DNA from: Massariosphaeria phaeospora | Taxonomy: Eukaryota > Ascomycota > Dothideomycetes > Pleosporales | NCBI GenBank assembly: GCA_011032825.1 | Contig: JAADJZ010000021.1 | Span: 620,001 to 684,000, forward strand | Length of the DNA stretch: 64,000 bases | Reading direction: 5' to 3' | Shown here: piece by piece, positions 12,654-23,342 of the stretch | Layout: each line of letters starts with the position of its first letter | How positions within the stretch are numbered: position 1 is the stretch's first letter | Translations under genes and position numbers: made by a program | Notes under the pieces: generated by a model | Databases searched by the model: none | What the model saw: only the letters and a program-made list of their open reading frames with translations | Told to the model about the DNA's origin: nothing

Positions 12654-14399
12654 ATGACCCGTCGGATCGTGCGTGGCGCGCCTTCTACTGCCTCCCAGTG
12701 TCTGTACTGACTGTAGCACAGGTCCGGACGGGCATCCAGCTCGCCCTCCTTAGCTGCATCGTCCTGTTCCTCGTATTCTTCCTCGACAACCGCTACCGCG
12801 TTCTTCCCCAGTCCATCCATAGCCACCTACCGCTACACCACGAAGGCCTCGTTATCACCGACATCACCGTGCAGACGTGCTCGACGCTCAACCCGCTTAC
12901 TAAGTGCAAGCTCAACCAGGATCAATGGCATCAAGTGGGCAAAGACCTATACCTCGGTTCGGGGTGGCGGAAGGCATACGTGCATATTACGCGTAAGAAA
13001 GAAGAGGAACTGACGGACGAGGACAAGGTGATCATTGATGTACGGACCGGGAAGTTGGACCCTGCCATGGGAGAAAAATCGCAAGCGTCAGATAAGTGGG
13101 AGTCACGCCCCTGCAGCATCTGGCTCAAGCGTTCAGCCAAACGTCACGCGAGCGACTCGAAACAGGTCATCACAGCCGTGGACGTGCTGTTCGGAGCAGA
13201 TGCCGCTGAGCCACGGCTCGGGTGGGAATTGGTCAAGCCTGGAGCGCTGCAGCTATCGGGAGGAGAATTCAAGGATCCACGACTCAGCATCCGGAGAGGA
13301 CCGCCGCATAAGACAGACAAACCGCCGCTAAGGATCAGGAAAGATGGCAAATTCAAAATCATGCAAGTATCGGACTTACATCTTAGCACCGGGGTAGGTG
13401 CCTGTAGAGATCCCGAACCCAAAGACGCCAACGGCGGCCACTGTGAAGCCGATCCTAGAACCCTCGACTTTGTGGAAAGGGTGCTTGACGAAGAGAAGCC
13501 AGACTTTGTCGTCCTTTCTGGGGATCAAGTGAATGGCGATACTGCACCTGACGCTCAAAGTGTGAGTATTATATAAATTCCACGTTTCGCACTGCTCACC
13601 GTTAGGACAGGCTATGTTCAAGATTGCTGCACTGCTTGCTGAACACAAGAAACCCTATGCTGCCATCTTCGGCAATCACGACGATGAAGGAGCTCTCTCA
13701 CGGGGGGCCCAAATGTCTCTCTACGAGCAACTTCCTTATTCCTACTCCGAAGCCGGCTCCAATATGATCGAAGGTGTCGGTAACTACTATGTGGAGATTT
13801 TGGCACATGGCACCAAACACTCTGCACTGACCCTCTACTTTCTTGACACCCACAGTTACTCACCGGACGAGGCTCACTACAATGGCTACGACTGGCTCAA
13901 ACCGAACCAAATCAACTGGTTCAAGACCACTGCATCAGGCCTGAAAGATGCCCACAGTCATTACACTCACACCCATCTCAACATGGCCTTCATCCACATC
14001 CCGCTGCCCGAGTACACGAATAAGGAGAATGATAGAGTTGGGCAATGGCTAGAAGGCGTAACGGCACCGAAGTTCAACTCTGGATTCCGAGACGCACTAG
14101 TCGAACAGGATGTAAAAGCCGTATCCTGCGGTCATGATCACGCAAACGACTACTGTTCTCTTTCCAAGAACCAGGGCACAGGCGACCCTGAACTCTGGAT
14201 GTGTTACGCGGGCGGCAGTGGCTTTGGCGGATACGGCGGCTACGGCGGCTATCATCGCCGTCTCCGGGTCTTTGAAATCGACACCAACCAGGCTCGCATA
14301 TCGACGTGGAAAAGACTGGAGTATGGAGATATCGGGAAGCGATTGGATGAGCAGATCATCGTGGACCTCGGGAAGGTCGTTCCCTTGCAACAACAGTGA
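12654..14399 (+). CDS. Dcr2-like membrane-anchored calcineurin-type phosphoesterase
   Basis: A metallophosphoesterase related to yeast Dcr2/Sia1, a phosphatase linked to cell-cycle progression and the unfolded-protein response. Three exons: 12654-12668 (only five codons, MTRRI), 12722-13561 and 13611-14399, with introns of 53 and 49 nt, giving 547 residues. The tiny first exon is supported by a GTGCGT donor, an ACTGAC branch site and a CAG acceptor; without it there is no good ATG before the membrane segment. Residues 8-28 form one hydrophobic segment (signal anchor). All metal-binding motifs are visible: SDLHLS (Asp223, His225), GDQVNGD (about 272), GNHDDE and SCGHDH. A GFGGYGGYGGY run lies near the C-terminal end. 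The long N-terminal half before the catalytic domain is usual for this family. Confidence 0.9.
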
Positions 14400-15540
14400 T
14401 GCATCTGGAGTTTCTCTTGCGATGGAATCAGGCTGTGATGGGACAGGGTCAGTCGGCGTTGGTGGATACCTACTTCGTAGCGAGGCGTTTGGGGTGCTAT
14501 GCTGGTTATGCTATCGGGTCCTGGGTTATTGGGACATACCCGTCAAAATCCGGGTTTGGCGTGTGAGATTATGTTATGCAGCAGTGCGCTATTGATATTG
14601 ATGGAGTACTGAATTTTAGTATATCTCTTCTCTGGGGTCTTCATCATGCGTGTGATTAACTGTATGTTGGGATCGTGAAATCTCTGGAATGTGTGGTGGA
14701 GGATGGTATTGCGTCTGATGTGGTCACATACAAAGGAAATAACCTAGACGTATGTACTCCATACCTACGACACACAAACAAACATCTCGACCTGGTCTAG
14801 CTCCGCGTAAATCTGCAAAAGCTGGGGATGACGCATTAAGCTTGTTCTGACTTTATGCTCTTCAACGCTCAAGCGGATTTGGCTGATGGATAGTCGTAGA
14901 AGAATGGGAATGTGTTTGTTCAAGATTAGATTTTTCTACATCGTATACGGCAAAGTAGTTAGTTACTGTCCTGACATTATACGAACCGCTGTAGGTTCTA
15001 CAGTTCCGTGGATTTTGCTCGTGGTTGCTCTTCTGGCTTTTCAGTTCAGCTTTCTATGGCATATTTGATATGCTTGGGGGGCCAGTTTGGATCCGGTAGA
15101 AACTGGATCATGTTTGGGTTTGGGTGTTGATCCGCGGAAATGTAGAGGCACAATTCAACGTGCATGATTCTTGTTAACTTGGCTTTGAGCTCGGTGCAAG
15201 ATGTAGATTTTAATAAGCTACCTAGGCTAAACCTAAGATTAAGGTAGATACAGTAGGAAGACCCTATTACGAGGTAGTAATACGCTTGGTTTTACGGAAA
15301 TGCCATTTGCATACTGTCTCCCATTGCTAAGAGCCTGGCGACTACCGTTTGGTGGTACCTTGAGCACCCAGACCGTGGATGCAGGGCGTGCGGAAAGAAA
15401 ACCATTGACATGTCGTCGTTGCCTCTGTTTTTGGCATGTTCTTGCTCTCATTTGCTCTCCTTGCGTGCCCAGGTCATTTATGCTAGCCGTGCCTGTTCTG
15501 GACGGGTCGCCGCTGTCCCGAGGGCCAAAAAAAAGAGGCT
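14400..15540. other. Start of a gene-poor region
   Basis: Downstream of the phosphoesterase; a few T/A-rich tracts, no credible exon on either strand. Confidence 0.5.
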
Positions 15541-15547
15541 GGAGGCA

Positions 15548-15640
15548 ATGGCGCGTCTGAGGCTCGAACCGGGGACTGCAAAAAAAGGCGAGGGGGCGCA
15601 AAGTGTCTCCCGAATCCCAGTGCAAGACGACTTGACCACA
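15548..15640 (-). other. tRNA-like relic with A-box and B-box
   Basis: On the minus strand, TGGTCAAGTCG fits the Pol III A-box pattern, and GGTTCGAGCC about 70 nt later fits the B-box. A 3' CGCGCCA end follows. However, the arms do not pair: the T-stem is poor and no 5' strand matches the presumed acceptor 3' strand. I read it as a decayed tRNA or tRNA-derived fragment, not as a working gene. Confidence 0.25.
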
Positions 15641-15699
15641 CCACAGGAATGTTATGCTAACCCTTTCTATCGCGGTTGTTGAAGGATTTTCTCTTTCTC

Positions 15700-17700
15700 T
15701 AATTAATATAGTAGAGATCGGTATTTCGGTGAGGGTGCGGGGCGATTTGTGTGGTGAAGGCTCCGGTCGGTCGGCGCCCGTGCTGCCAGCCAGCTGAGGC
15801 GTCTCGGAGCGCTCATTGGTGTGGCCTGGTCATTGGGAGTGACTGACAGCCAAAATATTTAATGTGCGGGACTGCTCTGGCGCTCCTGTTGCTGTGTATG
15901 CTGCTGCGTGCCTCTACGAGAGATGGGATGAAGTGTGATCAAGCATCGGTCTGAGTGATGTTGCGCTACCGAAGCGATGCCACATCCAGGCAAGCTGATG
16001 CACGCACAAGGGGCGGGGCTTATGGAAAAATGCCTGTCTGGCATCTCTGATCGTCTTTCTACCATCAAGAAGCCATCAAGAACCATTTACCCTTTGTAGG
16101 GTTTGTGATTTCCATCAAGGTGAGTTGCGGCACTTCATCGGGGCATGTCCGCAGGTGAGATTGTGCATCGCAATCTTGCCAGGACCGTCTGGCCGCGTCT
16201 ATGTGCACTGGGACAGACTTCGCGTCTTCTTGATGGCCTCTATGTCCCTCGGCGTATTGCCGGACGGGGAGAGGAATCACAGGCTCTTGCAGACTGACTG
16301 GGTGTCTACGCGGTGCGTGCAGCGGTTTGCGGCCAGCCGCCTATGCTCCTGAGCCCGTCTTTCTCCGGTCACCGCTTGTTTGCTCTCACTCTGGATTTCT
16401 TCTCCAGTTGCAATCGCTCATGAGCAGGCGGACCTGTGCGCTTTATTCAGTGTCGAGCCATAGTGCCGCCAGACTCATTACTAGCGGTCGTGGGTGGTGG
16501 GGGCAGCGGGCGGCGACTGCTTCATTTTGGTACAGCGACTTCCTCCTCTGCCAGCCCCTTCCCCCGGCCCCACACCAACACCAACGCCGCATCTCGAAGC
16601 GCTCTGCAATGCGTCTTTTACGGTTCATGAGACTGCGGGCATGGAGCTCCGTGGATAGCAGTTTACTCGCTGTGCTGCCGCGTCCGCCTCAGGCGCCAGG
16701 GCTTCTTTCGACGCTGTCCGGGCGCTGGCGGCAGCACAGCTGCTACCTCAACACCACGCCGCGGCGCTCTACAATCCTAGCGGAGGACTGACAAGGCTCG
16801 ATCACCGGTGCATCACTACGTGGACTACACGCCTGGGCCATACGGTGCATGATGGTGGTGGGGATGCCACCTGCGGAGCGACGCCCGGCGTCGCTGCACT
16901 TTTACACCAACAACAAGGCAGTGCTCAGGTCAGAGAAGCTCATCTAACGGAGACGTTCCTTTGCCAGACAGGCCTATGCACACCTGGCTGGTCCCTGAGG
17001 CCACGGCTTTGTGGTCGCTGCGATGCTGTGGGGCCTCCACCACCCTTTCAGCTTGGAAGCGATCTTTGCCTGGGCTCCGCGCCCGCTGTCGGTCAAGACA
17101 CATCACAGTACTTGCAGCAGCATCGGCCCTGGAATAGAACCGAACTGCTACGTCTGGGCGATGCATTCGGCCCCTCGCAACGAATGGCGGGCGACGTCCA
17201 AGACCCTCCCGGAAAGTGCTGAAGGCCACACGGCGGAGCTGGCGCGCTCCAGACTAAGGCTAGGCCTATCCTCGTTTTCGAAACACGTTAAGGGTCGCGT
17301 CTGAGGAAAAGGCCATCGAAGCTCATCCTGACCGTGGCGGTTTTTGGGTGCGGCATACTTCCTTGGCTAGTCCTTTGGCACCACCGCGAGCAAACACCCA
17401 TAGCTACAGTCGATCGGGATAGTCTATGGAGCGGGCAATGCGGGTACATGGCTACACGCTCTCCTAACACAAGACAAGTACGGGCGGCCGGGTCCAGGGA
17501 ATACACTCGGAAACTCAGTACGACTTGTCGCAGCCCAGACGACCTCCCGGACCGAGCATCATCCTGAACGCTTTTAGATATCTTCGGCGATACCAAATAT
17601 CTCCATGGCGGAAAGGCCGTATTTGGATTCCTGGATGCACAAGAGAAGGGTTCTGCTGGTGGTCCGGCCAAGATCTCCAGAGATTTGTATGATGGCCTTT
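15700..17700. other. Gene-poor stretch, no feature seen
   Basis: Two kilobases with short frames on both strands but no conserved motif, no splice-linked exon chain and no recognisable transposon domain. It may be old, scrambled repeat DNA, which I cannot show. Confidence 0.45.
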
Positions 17701-17712
17701 AAGATGTTACTA

Positions 17713-17737
17713 CCCTAAGGAGATCCACTCCTTAGGG
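17713..17737. repeat. Perfect 10-bp hairpin
   Basis: CCCTAAGGAG and its exact reverse complement CTCCTTAGGG are separated by the five bases ATCCA. It abuts the 44-bp tandem repeat directly to its right. Confidence 0.85.
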
Positions 17738-17832
17738 ATGTTTCCGGAAAACAGAAAGAGCTAGTACTCCAAGGGATGTGGATGTGTCCGGAAGATAGAA
17801 AGAGCTATTATTCCGAGGGATGTGGATGGTAA
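17735..17832. repeat. Imperfect 44-bp tandem repeat, about two copies
   Basis: The segment TCCGGAA..AGAAAGAGCTA occurs at 17743 and again 44 bases later, with GGGATGTGGATG linking the copies and recurring at the end. A third partial start is at about 17817. The two copies differ at a handful of positions, so the duplication is not recent. Confidence 0.8.
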
Positions 17833-18937
17833 CACGGTCGTATGGAAAAGATCCTGGGTGTACAGATGACAAGAACATGCCGGAGCAGTAAGAGTCGTGA
17901 TCAAGATCTGAGATCAAGAGGAGGATTAGAGGTGAAGATTGGGCAAGCCGTCATGCATGGCGATACCCATGGCTATGTGGGTAACTTGGGGAAATCCGCC
18001 GTGGTTTAGTCCATCAAGAGTCAGATTGACATCGGATGATGGCAAGATCGGACGGATAATCAAGTGGCTACCGTCTCATCCAGGTTAGAATGTATAACCC
18101 GGGACTTAGGCCATCATGAGAATTCCTGGGAATCACACTATGTCCAGTTCTGGGTATTCGGATTTTTCGGGTCAAGGGCGCGAGCAGTCCAGGCTATCGG
18201 AAGATGGTCCGCCCTGTTGATACACGGCCGACGACGGTCTTCATGAGACTCAGAAGGAGAGGACCAACCTTGACAAATGGTTTTCGTCAAGCCGTCCGAG
18301 TGTATCGTCAAGGGCCATTGATCGTCGACCTAATTGCCGAGATGATCGGCCGTCAAAGTCTTGCCACCGACGAGGCTAATTGCAATGTTCTTCACCCGAT
18401 ATTGCTCCGTTGTCGCCGCATACGCCTTTTGGAATGAGCTTCGGTGCCCCAAGTTGTGTGGAAATTCTCAATGGTTGGGCCAGCTCCAAATAACCGGTAC
18501 ACCAATGGTTCTCGATGCCTCTGGCCATATGTCCTGCTCTTTCTTTGTTACGATACTCTCTCCTAGTATCTGGCATATCGAGGATACGATAGCGGCAGTT
18601 CGTCCGCCGATTTCCATTCCCGTTCGGCCTTGTACACAGGTATACGTCCTCTTGCCCGGCTCGCGATAGAAGTTCCAGGAACCCTGATCTACCGTTTCGC
18701 TGCGCTTGCCTTCCTGCCTGTCCATGCACGGTCCCTAGCTCTTTCTGCTTCCTCCTTATCCTAGATGCTGTGTGGGCAACGGTGGTACTCGTGGTCAATC
18801 TCAATGTATCAAGGAGGACGTCGCGCTGTGTCATCGTCGATCTGAACATGGTGGTCTCATACTCATGTTGCCGCTCGAAAATCCTGGCACTTTGTTAGCC
18901 TCGTACTGGACAATGTCTCCAAACTGCCCCGCGGATT

Positions 18938-19684
18938 TCATGGATACCGGCGTCTTGAACAGTCTCGACCAAAGATACTCGGACCGTCACGCAACGTACC
19001 AGTCTTCTTCAAGACCCCAAGGTCGAAGTAGTATCCAATGATACCAGTTGTAGCAACTCCGGAGTTGGTGTCGCGTCTTCTCGGAGCGTCCATCCGTCGA
19101 AGATGGTCTGCTTCGAGGCTGAGGGTGACAGCCTCGGGCGTTCTGAACTGTTGTTCCTCGGATGTAGAGAACGGCGCGCCGTTTTCGATTCGAACTTCTT
19201 CTTCCCTCGGCGCCCTCTTCCTGCCCCGATGGGCAGAGCTAGAGTTTGGTGATTCGCGTCCTTGCCACCGAGCAGAAAGCCGCATCCTCCTAGAAGGCAG
19301 TCGAAGCGCATAGGGTAGTCCGTGGGCATGGTCTTCGCTTCCGTAGACTCGAGCGCCTCGAAGTCGTCGGCGCCGGTTCGCCTTCAAGCTGTTTGTGGTA
19401 ATGTCTGCGGTGTGTGCGGCAGCGACGCTGTGTGCAGGTATCGCTGGTCCATCAAAGCCCTACAATATAGCAAGAGCAGGACGATCATGACAATGAGGAG
19501 CGCTGCCATGTCAGCTCTGTAAATGACCCGGGCCGCCAAAGTTGGCCGCTCTTCTTCCGCCCCTCTTCTGGCGTGCGGAGGCCGGCGGAGGAGGGCAGGG
19601 GCGAGTGATCGAAAGAACTCGACGGCGAGCATTTCTTCAATGTCCTCGGTCACGGTGATGCATGTGCTGCGTTCAGAAAGCACC
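18938..19684 (-). other. Possible degenerate gene with a membrane segment
   Basis: Minus-strand frames here contain a strongly hydrophobic run (MAALLIVMIVLLLLYCRALM, near 19500) followed by a charged, Arg-rich stretch ending in GIIGYYFDLGVLKKTG before a GTACGT donor-like site at about 18995. A downstream frame could carry a KSAGQFGDIVQYEAN segment. The pieces do not join into one clean model, so this may be a decayed gene or chance frames. Confidence 0.2.
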
Positions 19685-19699
19685 TATGCGCGTTGTCGT

Positions 19700-20440
19700 T
19701 GTCGTTGCCGTTGATTGTGGCGGGTTGTTGTGGTGGGGGAGTCGGGGAGGGAGCCAGCCCCCGAGCCTATACGCAGAAGTCCGCCGCTCCGCCAACGCAG
19801 GCGCCCACGCAAGGACATCAAGAGCCCAATTCAGTCCTGCAAGTCTTCGCAATGGCTGCAATTGTTCACGTAATGATGATCTGGCAGCTGAGCTTGCAGC
19901 CATGTCTAGCATGAAGGGGCTCTCATTGTAGGCCGCCTTTGGCGATGAGATCAAAGGCATTGTGCAACACCATACGCAAGAAACAAGAGTGTATATTGTA
20001 ATGTGCATCTGCACCGCTCCTGCCTGCGCAATGGACGAAGGCTCTCAGGGTCCCCCTCAAATGGAGCTGGTGCTGCAAAACTCTCCTAGAAGCTGCTATC
20101 CTATGTGCTGCCACGTCTGGCCACATCTTCAAGGCTTGGATGGGCCCCATCGCGCATGGATTGGAGCCTCACGCGATATGGTCATCCTGCAATTGAAAGG
20201 CATTGTGCAGCTAGTCTGCGAGGGAGTGCCTTGGAGGTCTACAGAGATGTCCAAGTACATGTCATGCTGGGGAGGCACTGGGTGGACGACCGAGTAGCCA
20301 CGCCTAGGACATAGTACCCCTCAGTGCCGCATGAGTGAAGCAAGCCAGTGCCCTGCCTCGGGGCACGTCCCCCGCCTGACCGCCGCCCGCCGCGCGCTAA
20401 GGCCAACGGACCCACTCACACCACTCCCGCCACTCTACGG
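19700..20440. other. Gene-poor stretch
   Basis: No credible exon. The words AAAGGCATTGTGCA recur at about 19953 and 20196 but nothing larger is repeated between them. Confidence 0.4.
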
Positions 20441-20448
20441 GTGCCCCC

Positions 20449-20464
20449 AAATCTAATTAGATTT
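20449..20464. repeat. Perfect 16-bp palindrome
   Basis: AAATCTAATTAGATTT reads the same on both strands. It lies about 45 bp upstream of the hairpin-rich segment and is followed by an AT-rich TATATATATTAG tract. Confidence 0.9.
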
Positions 20465-20507
20465 ACGGGCTCTACTATATATATTAGTTCGTTAGCAAAC
20501 TTACTTT

Positions 20508-20629
20508 GTCGGGCGCTGTGCTGTAATGGTATAGCGTCCGACAACAAGTTGTAAGTCCTTTCTTTGGTTCACCAAAAAGCAATAACCTCGCGGTTTTCTT
20601 CCTCACACATTAAGTGTGGGGTTTCTTTT
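20508..20629 (+). ncRNA. Candidate structured RNA (hairpin array ending in a T-run)
   Basis: Four inverted repeats follow each other in 122 bases. First, GTCGGGCGCT at 20508 pairs over 10 bp (one G-U) with AGCGTCCGAC ending at 20542; the 15-nt loop contains GTAATGGTAT, which resembles a tRNA D-loop. Next come TTTGG/CCAAA around TTCA (20563-20576) and AACC/GGTT around TCGC (20584-20595). Last, CCTCACAC/GTGTGGGG closes ATTAA (20601-20621) and is followed by TTTCTTTTT, like a Pol III or intrinsic terminator. It cannot be folded as a standard tRNA. Whether it is transcribed is unknown; a tRNA-derived SINE piece or foreign terminator-like DNA are alternatives. Confidence 0.35.
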
Positions 20630-20639
20630 TGCCGAATTA

Positions 20640-22055
20640 ATTAGTTTTTTATTTTTTGCGACCTTTAGGCCTGCTCGACGTTGTTTTGAAACTTTGGTGT
20701 ATAGGAGGGTTGAACTGTGATAGTGGCGGTGCGGTTGTGGCGGTCGTGGCGGTGCAAGGGGGGCAAGAACTTTGGTTTTGGGACTATGTGGAACACGGAG
20801 AGCACGCCGGGCGACCGATGGCCCACTCCTGAGAACGCACGCCGTACTACTGGCTGCATAAGATGGATTGCATGTTGCTTGGTCTTATGGAAGAGTGCAG
20901 TTATCGGCCTGGGGCTCTGCAGGGCTCCCGCTGATGTTGTGCCTCTGAGGATGCGGCGTCATCCTCTAGCTACCGATCTTCCTTTCAGGTCTTCTGTGGA
21001 TACGAGCGTGACGAGCCGCTTGGTTCTACTATCTCTCATCCCTCGATGCATCGCCTACTATCATGGGCTATCAACATGCAAACGATCGAGGTGCTGTATC
21101 CGACCTCGAAGACTTGCAGCATGCGAACGTGCATTGTGCTCTGTCCAATGTGGAAGAATTGCAACACCTCACCAACCCGCAGAGCTAAGTACTAGCAAGC
21201 AAAGAAGATAGACTAGAAACTTTTAAAGGCCTGGGTGGTACGTTCGGGACAAAGAGGCTGCGGAAAGCTTTCAAGACCGAGTCACAGATCCGAGCATCTC
21301 CCCATGCATTCCAAGTATGGGACTGGGCATGCGTTCACGCTCCGCACGAATCGTACCTGGACCTTATCTACATAACACATCCTTGAGGAACCTAACGAAT
21401 AGATCAAGGAGGTAGCAATATGCAGCTAGCTCTCACGGAACAGAATCCGTCCTCGGCAGGGCTACACAAAGGCTGGGTTACAATGATCCTACGAGTAAGC
21501 CTGAACAAGAAAGGAGAACCCAAGATATCGTTCAAGAGGTGTAAGGGAAAACGACTCGTTTAAGTAAGAAGAGAGAACTACAATTCCGATGACGCTCACG
21601 ACGCGGCATCGAAGTCAAACTGGAGAGTAAGGGTGGTAGACGAGATTCACCAATGGCACACAATGCAACAAAGCTCCAAGCACTCACATTCCTAGACATC
21701 AGTGGCTGGGTATACTGGGGTAGGACGACGATGTGTACTTGGGGACGTAGTTGTGTGGCTGGTGCGGCTAGTGTGGCTGTGTCTACGAGGGTTAGTCATG
21801 CGGGCTAGGCAAGACTGCCAAAAATTCCAGAATAGCAGCGCTGCTGCGCTGCTGATACGAGCGGAAACCTATCTACAAGCCAAATACGACTCTACGCTTT
21901 CCTCTCACGTCGGCCGGGCCTGCCATTCCTGCACCGCCAGTCGCAAGGCCGCATACTCGGAGATCTGTGCCCGCTGGGACCGTCAGACATCGCCAGCTAC
22001 AAGTTCGATCAGCTCGTTTTACCCAACCATAGCGACATACTCAGCACCTGGAGAT
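20640..22055. other. Gene-poor stretch upstream of the F-box gene
   Basis: No supported gene. A plus-strand frame continues upstream of the F-box gene from 21702, but its sequence is unlike the conserved part and I treat it as 5' UTR or promoter. Confidence 0.45.
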
Positions 22056-23324
22056 ATGACCAGCGCAATCAACGCGACTGGCCCGTGGACGACCCCGCTC
22101 AACTGGGGCTTAGAACTTGGCTACTACGACGAACCTCACATCCGATTCAGCAACTACGTCCGAGATGAACCAAGGTGCCCGTGGATTACACTCTCTGATT
22201 TTCCACAGTTCCCTACGCTACCAGTGGAGTTACAGTTTAACGTCATCTCTCTCTGTGAGATTCCGACGCTGTTCCAGCTCATGCAAGTCTCGCGTGCTAT
22301 CCGCGCCGAGGCAAAAAAATACTTCTGGTCTGACCCGGACGCCTGGAACTGCGTGCGTGCTAGCCTTCTGGTCAATGGGGGGCTTCCAGGTCACACTTTC
22401 CATGAGATGGACTACCTAGTTCATGTCCAGCATCTTGAGATTGAGTTCGACGATTGCGTACAAGACGACTTGTGCGATTCGCAAGCTCTTCTAGGATCGC
22501 AGACTGACCCTTGGTTGGAGCCTTCGGTGGAGCTGCGGAAGCGGATAAGCAGTTTCTGGCAAACAGTGCAGCGGACCTTCCCCCGTTTGACTCGCATTTC
22601 CGTGAGTGAGCATACGTTACGGCAATCCACGGACCCCCTACCCCCAGGCCTCATGACAGTGCTTTCGATGTGTCCCGCCGGAATCAGCGCCTTTGCATCT
22701 TTTCTCCAAAGAGGTAAAGATAACCTCCATCCCATAAAACGGACTCTGTGGCGAGGGAAGGGAGGAAAAAACAATAGCCCTGCAAATGAATGGGAAGAGA
22801 TTAACCCAACATGGACGCGAAAAAGCATTACACCACCCCCTAAACAATTCTGTGGTCCTGTTGGGATGTTGCAGAGTGTTACTTACCAGTTCCACTGCCG
22901 CTTCAGGCCTAAGGACAGAGCTAGCCGCTTCCTTCTTCTCGAGGCTATTGAACGGCATCATTTCGACGGACGACATGTCCCCATTGACTGCTTTGAGCCA
23001 GGCTGCGGGGCTCGATTCGATCTACCTGGTCAATGGACTCTCCATGCTTTGGAAACTGAACACGACGATCGCGCAATCCCTTCCAAGGAATTAAAACCAA
23101 GTTTTGACCAACATGAGGAGGAGTGCGATATCCTTTTGCAGAAGATAACTGATGGCATGGATGGGATGCATGCAGACTGGGGTGAAGGAGGGAGCGCAAA
23201 CAGACTTAACGCTGAACAAGAGTTTCTTCACCAGCTCGATAACGATCCATTGTATTATTCCGGCAAGCCAGCGAAGGAAACTGAACTATGGGCCGCATTC
23301 AAGGCGGATATGAACGACCCATGA
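22056..23324 (+). CDS. F-box-like protein with a C-terminal zinc-finger-like segment
   Basis: Single exon, 422 residues from the ATG at 22056 (MTSAINATG). An F-box-like motif, FPTLPVELQFNVISLCEI followed by PTLFQLMQVSRAIRAEA, lies about 50-85 residues in; this pattern of Leu-Pro-x-Glu-Leu plus a downstream helix is typical of the large fungal F-box families, which recruit substrates to SCF ubiquitin ligases. No leucine-rich repeats are evident. Near residues 305-335, a CFEPGCGARFDLPGQWTLH pattern with a later His resembles a C2H2 finger. The frame is open for another 118 codons upstream, but those residues look non-coding. Its stop is 18 bp from the stop of the convergent flavin-reductase gene. 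Substrate is unknown. Confidence 0.7.
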   Translation: MTSAINATGPWTTPLNWGLELGYYDEPHIRFSNYVRDEPRCPWITLSDFPQFPTLPVELQFNVISLCEIPTLFQLMQVSRAIRAEAKKYFWSDPDAWNCVRASLLVNGGLPGHTFHEMDYLVHVQHLEIEFDDCVQDDLCDSQALLGSQTDPWLEPSVELRKRISSFWQTVQRTFPRLTRISVSEHTLRQSTDPLPPGLMTVLSMCPAGISAFASFLQRGKDNLHPIKRTLWRGKGGKNNSPANEWEEINPTWTRKSITPPPKQFCGPVGMLQSVTYQFHCRFRPKDRASRFLLLEAIERHHFDGRHVPIDCFEPGCGARFDLPGQWTLHALETEHDDRAIPSKELKPSFDQHEEECDILLQKITDGMDGMHADWGEGGSANRLNAEQEFLHQLDNDPLYYSGKPAKETELWAAFKADMNDP

Positions 23325-23342
23325 ACAAGACTCTTATGGCCA

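Noticed and set aside
21702..22055. 5' extension of the F-box frame by 118 codons
   Set aside because: Contains an improbable Val/Leu/Arg run and no family-like sequence; the ATG at 22056 fits better.
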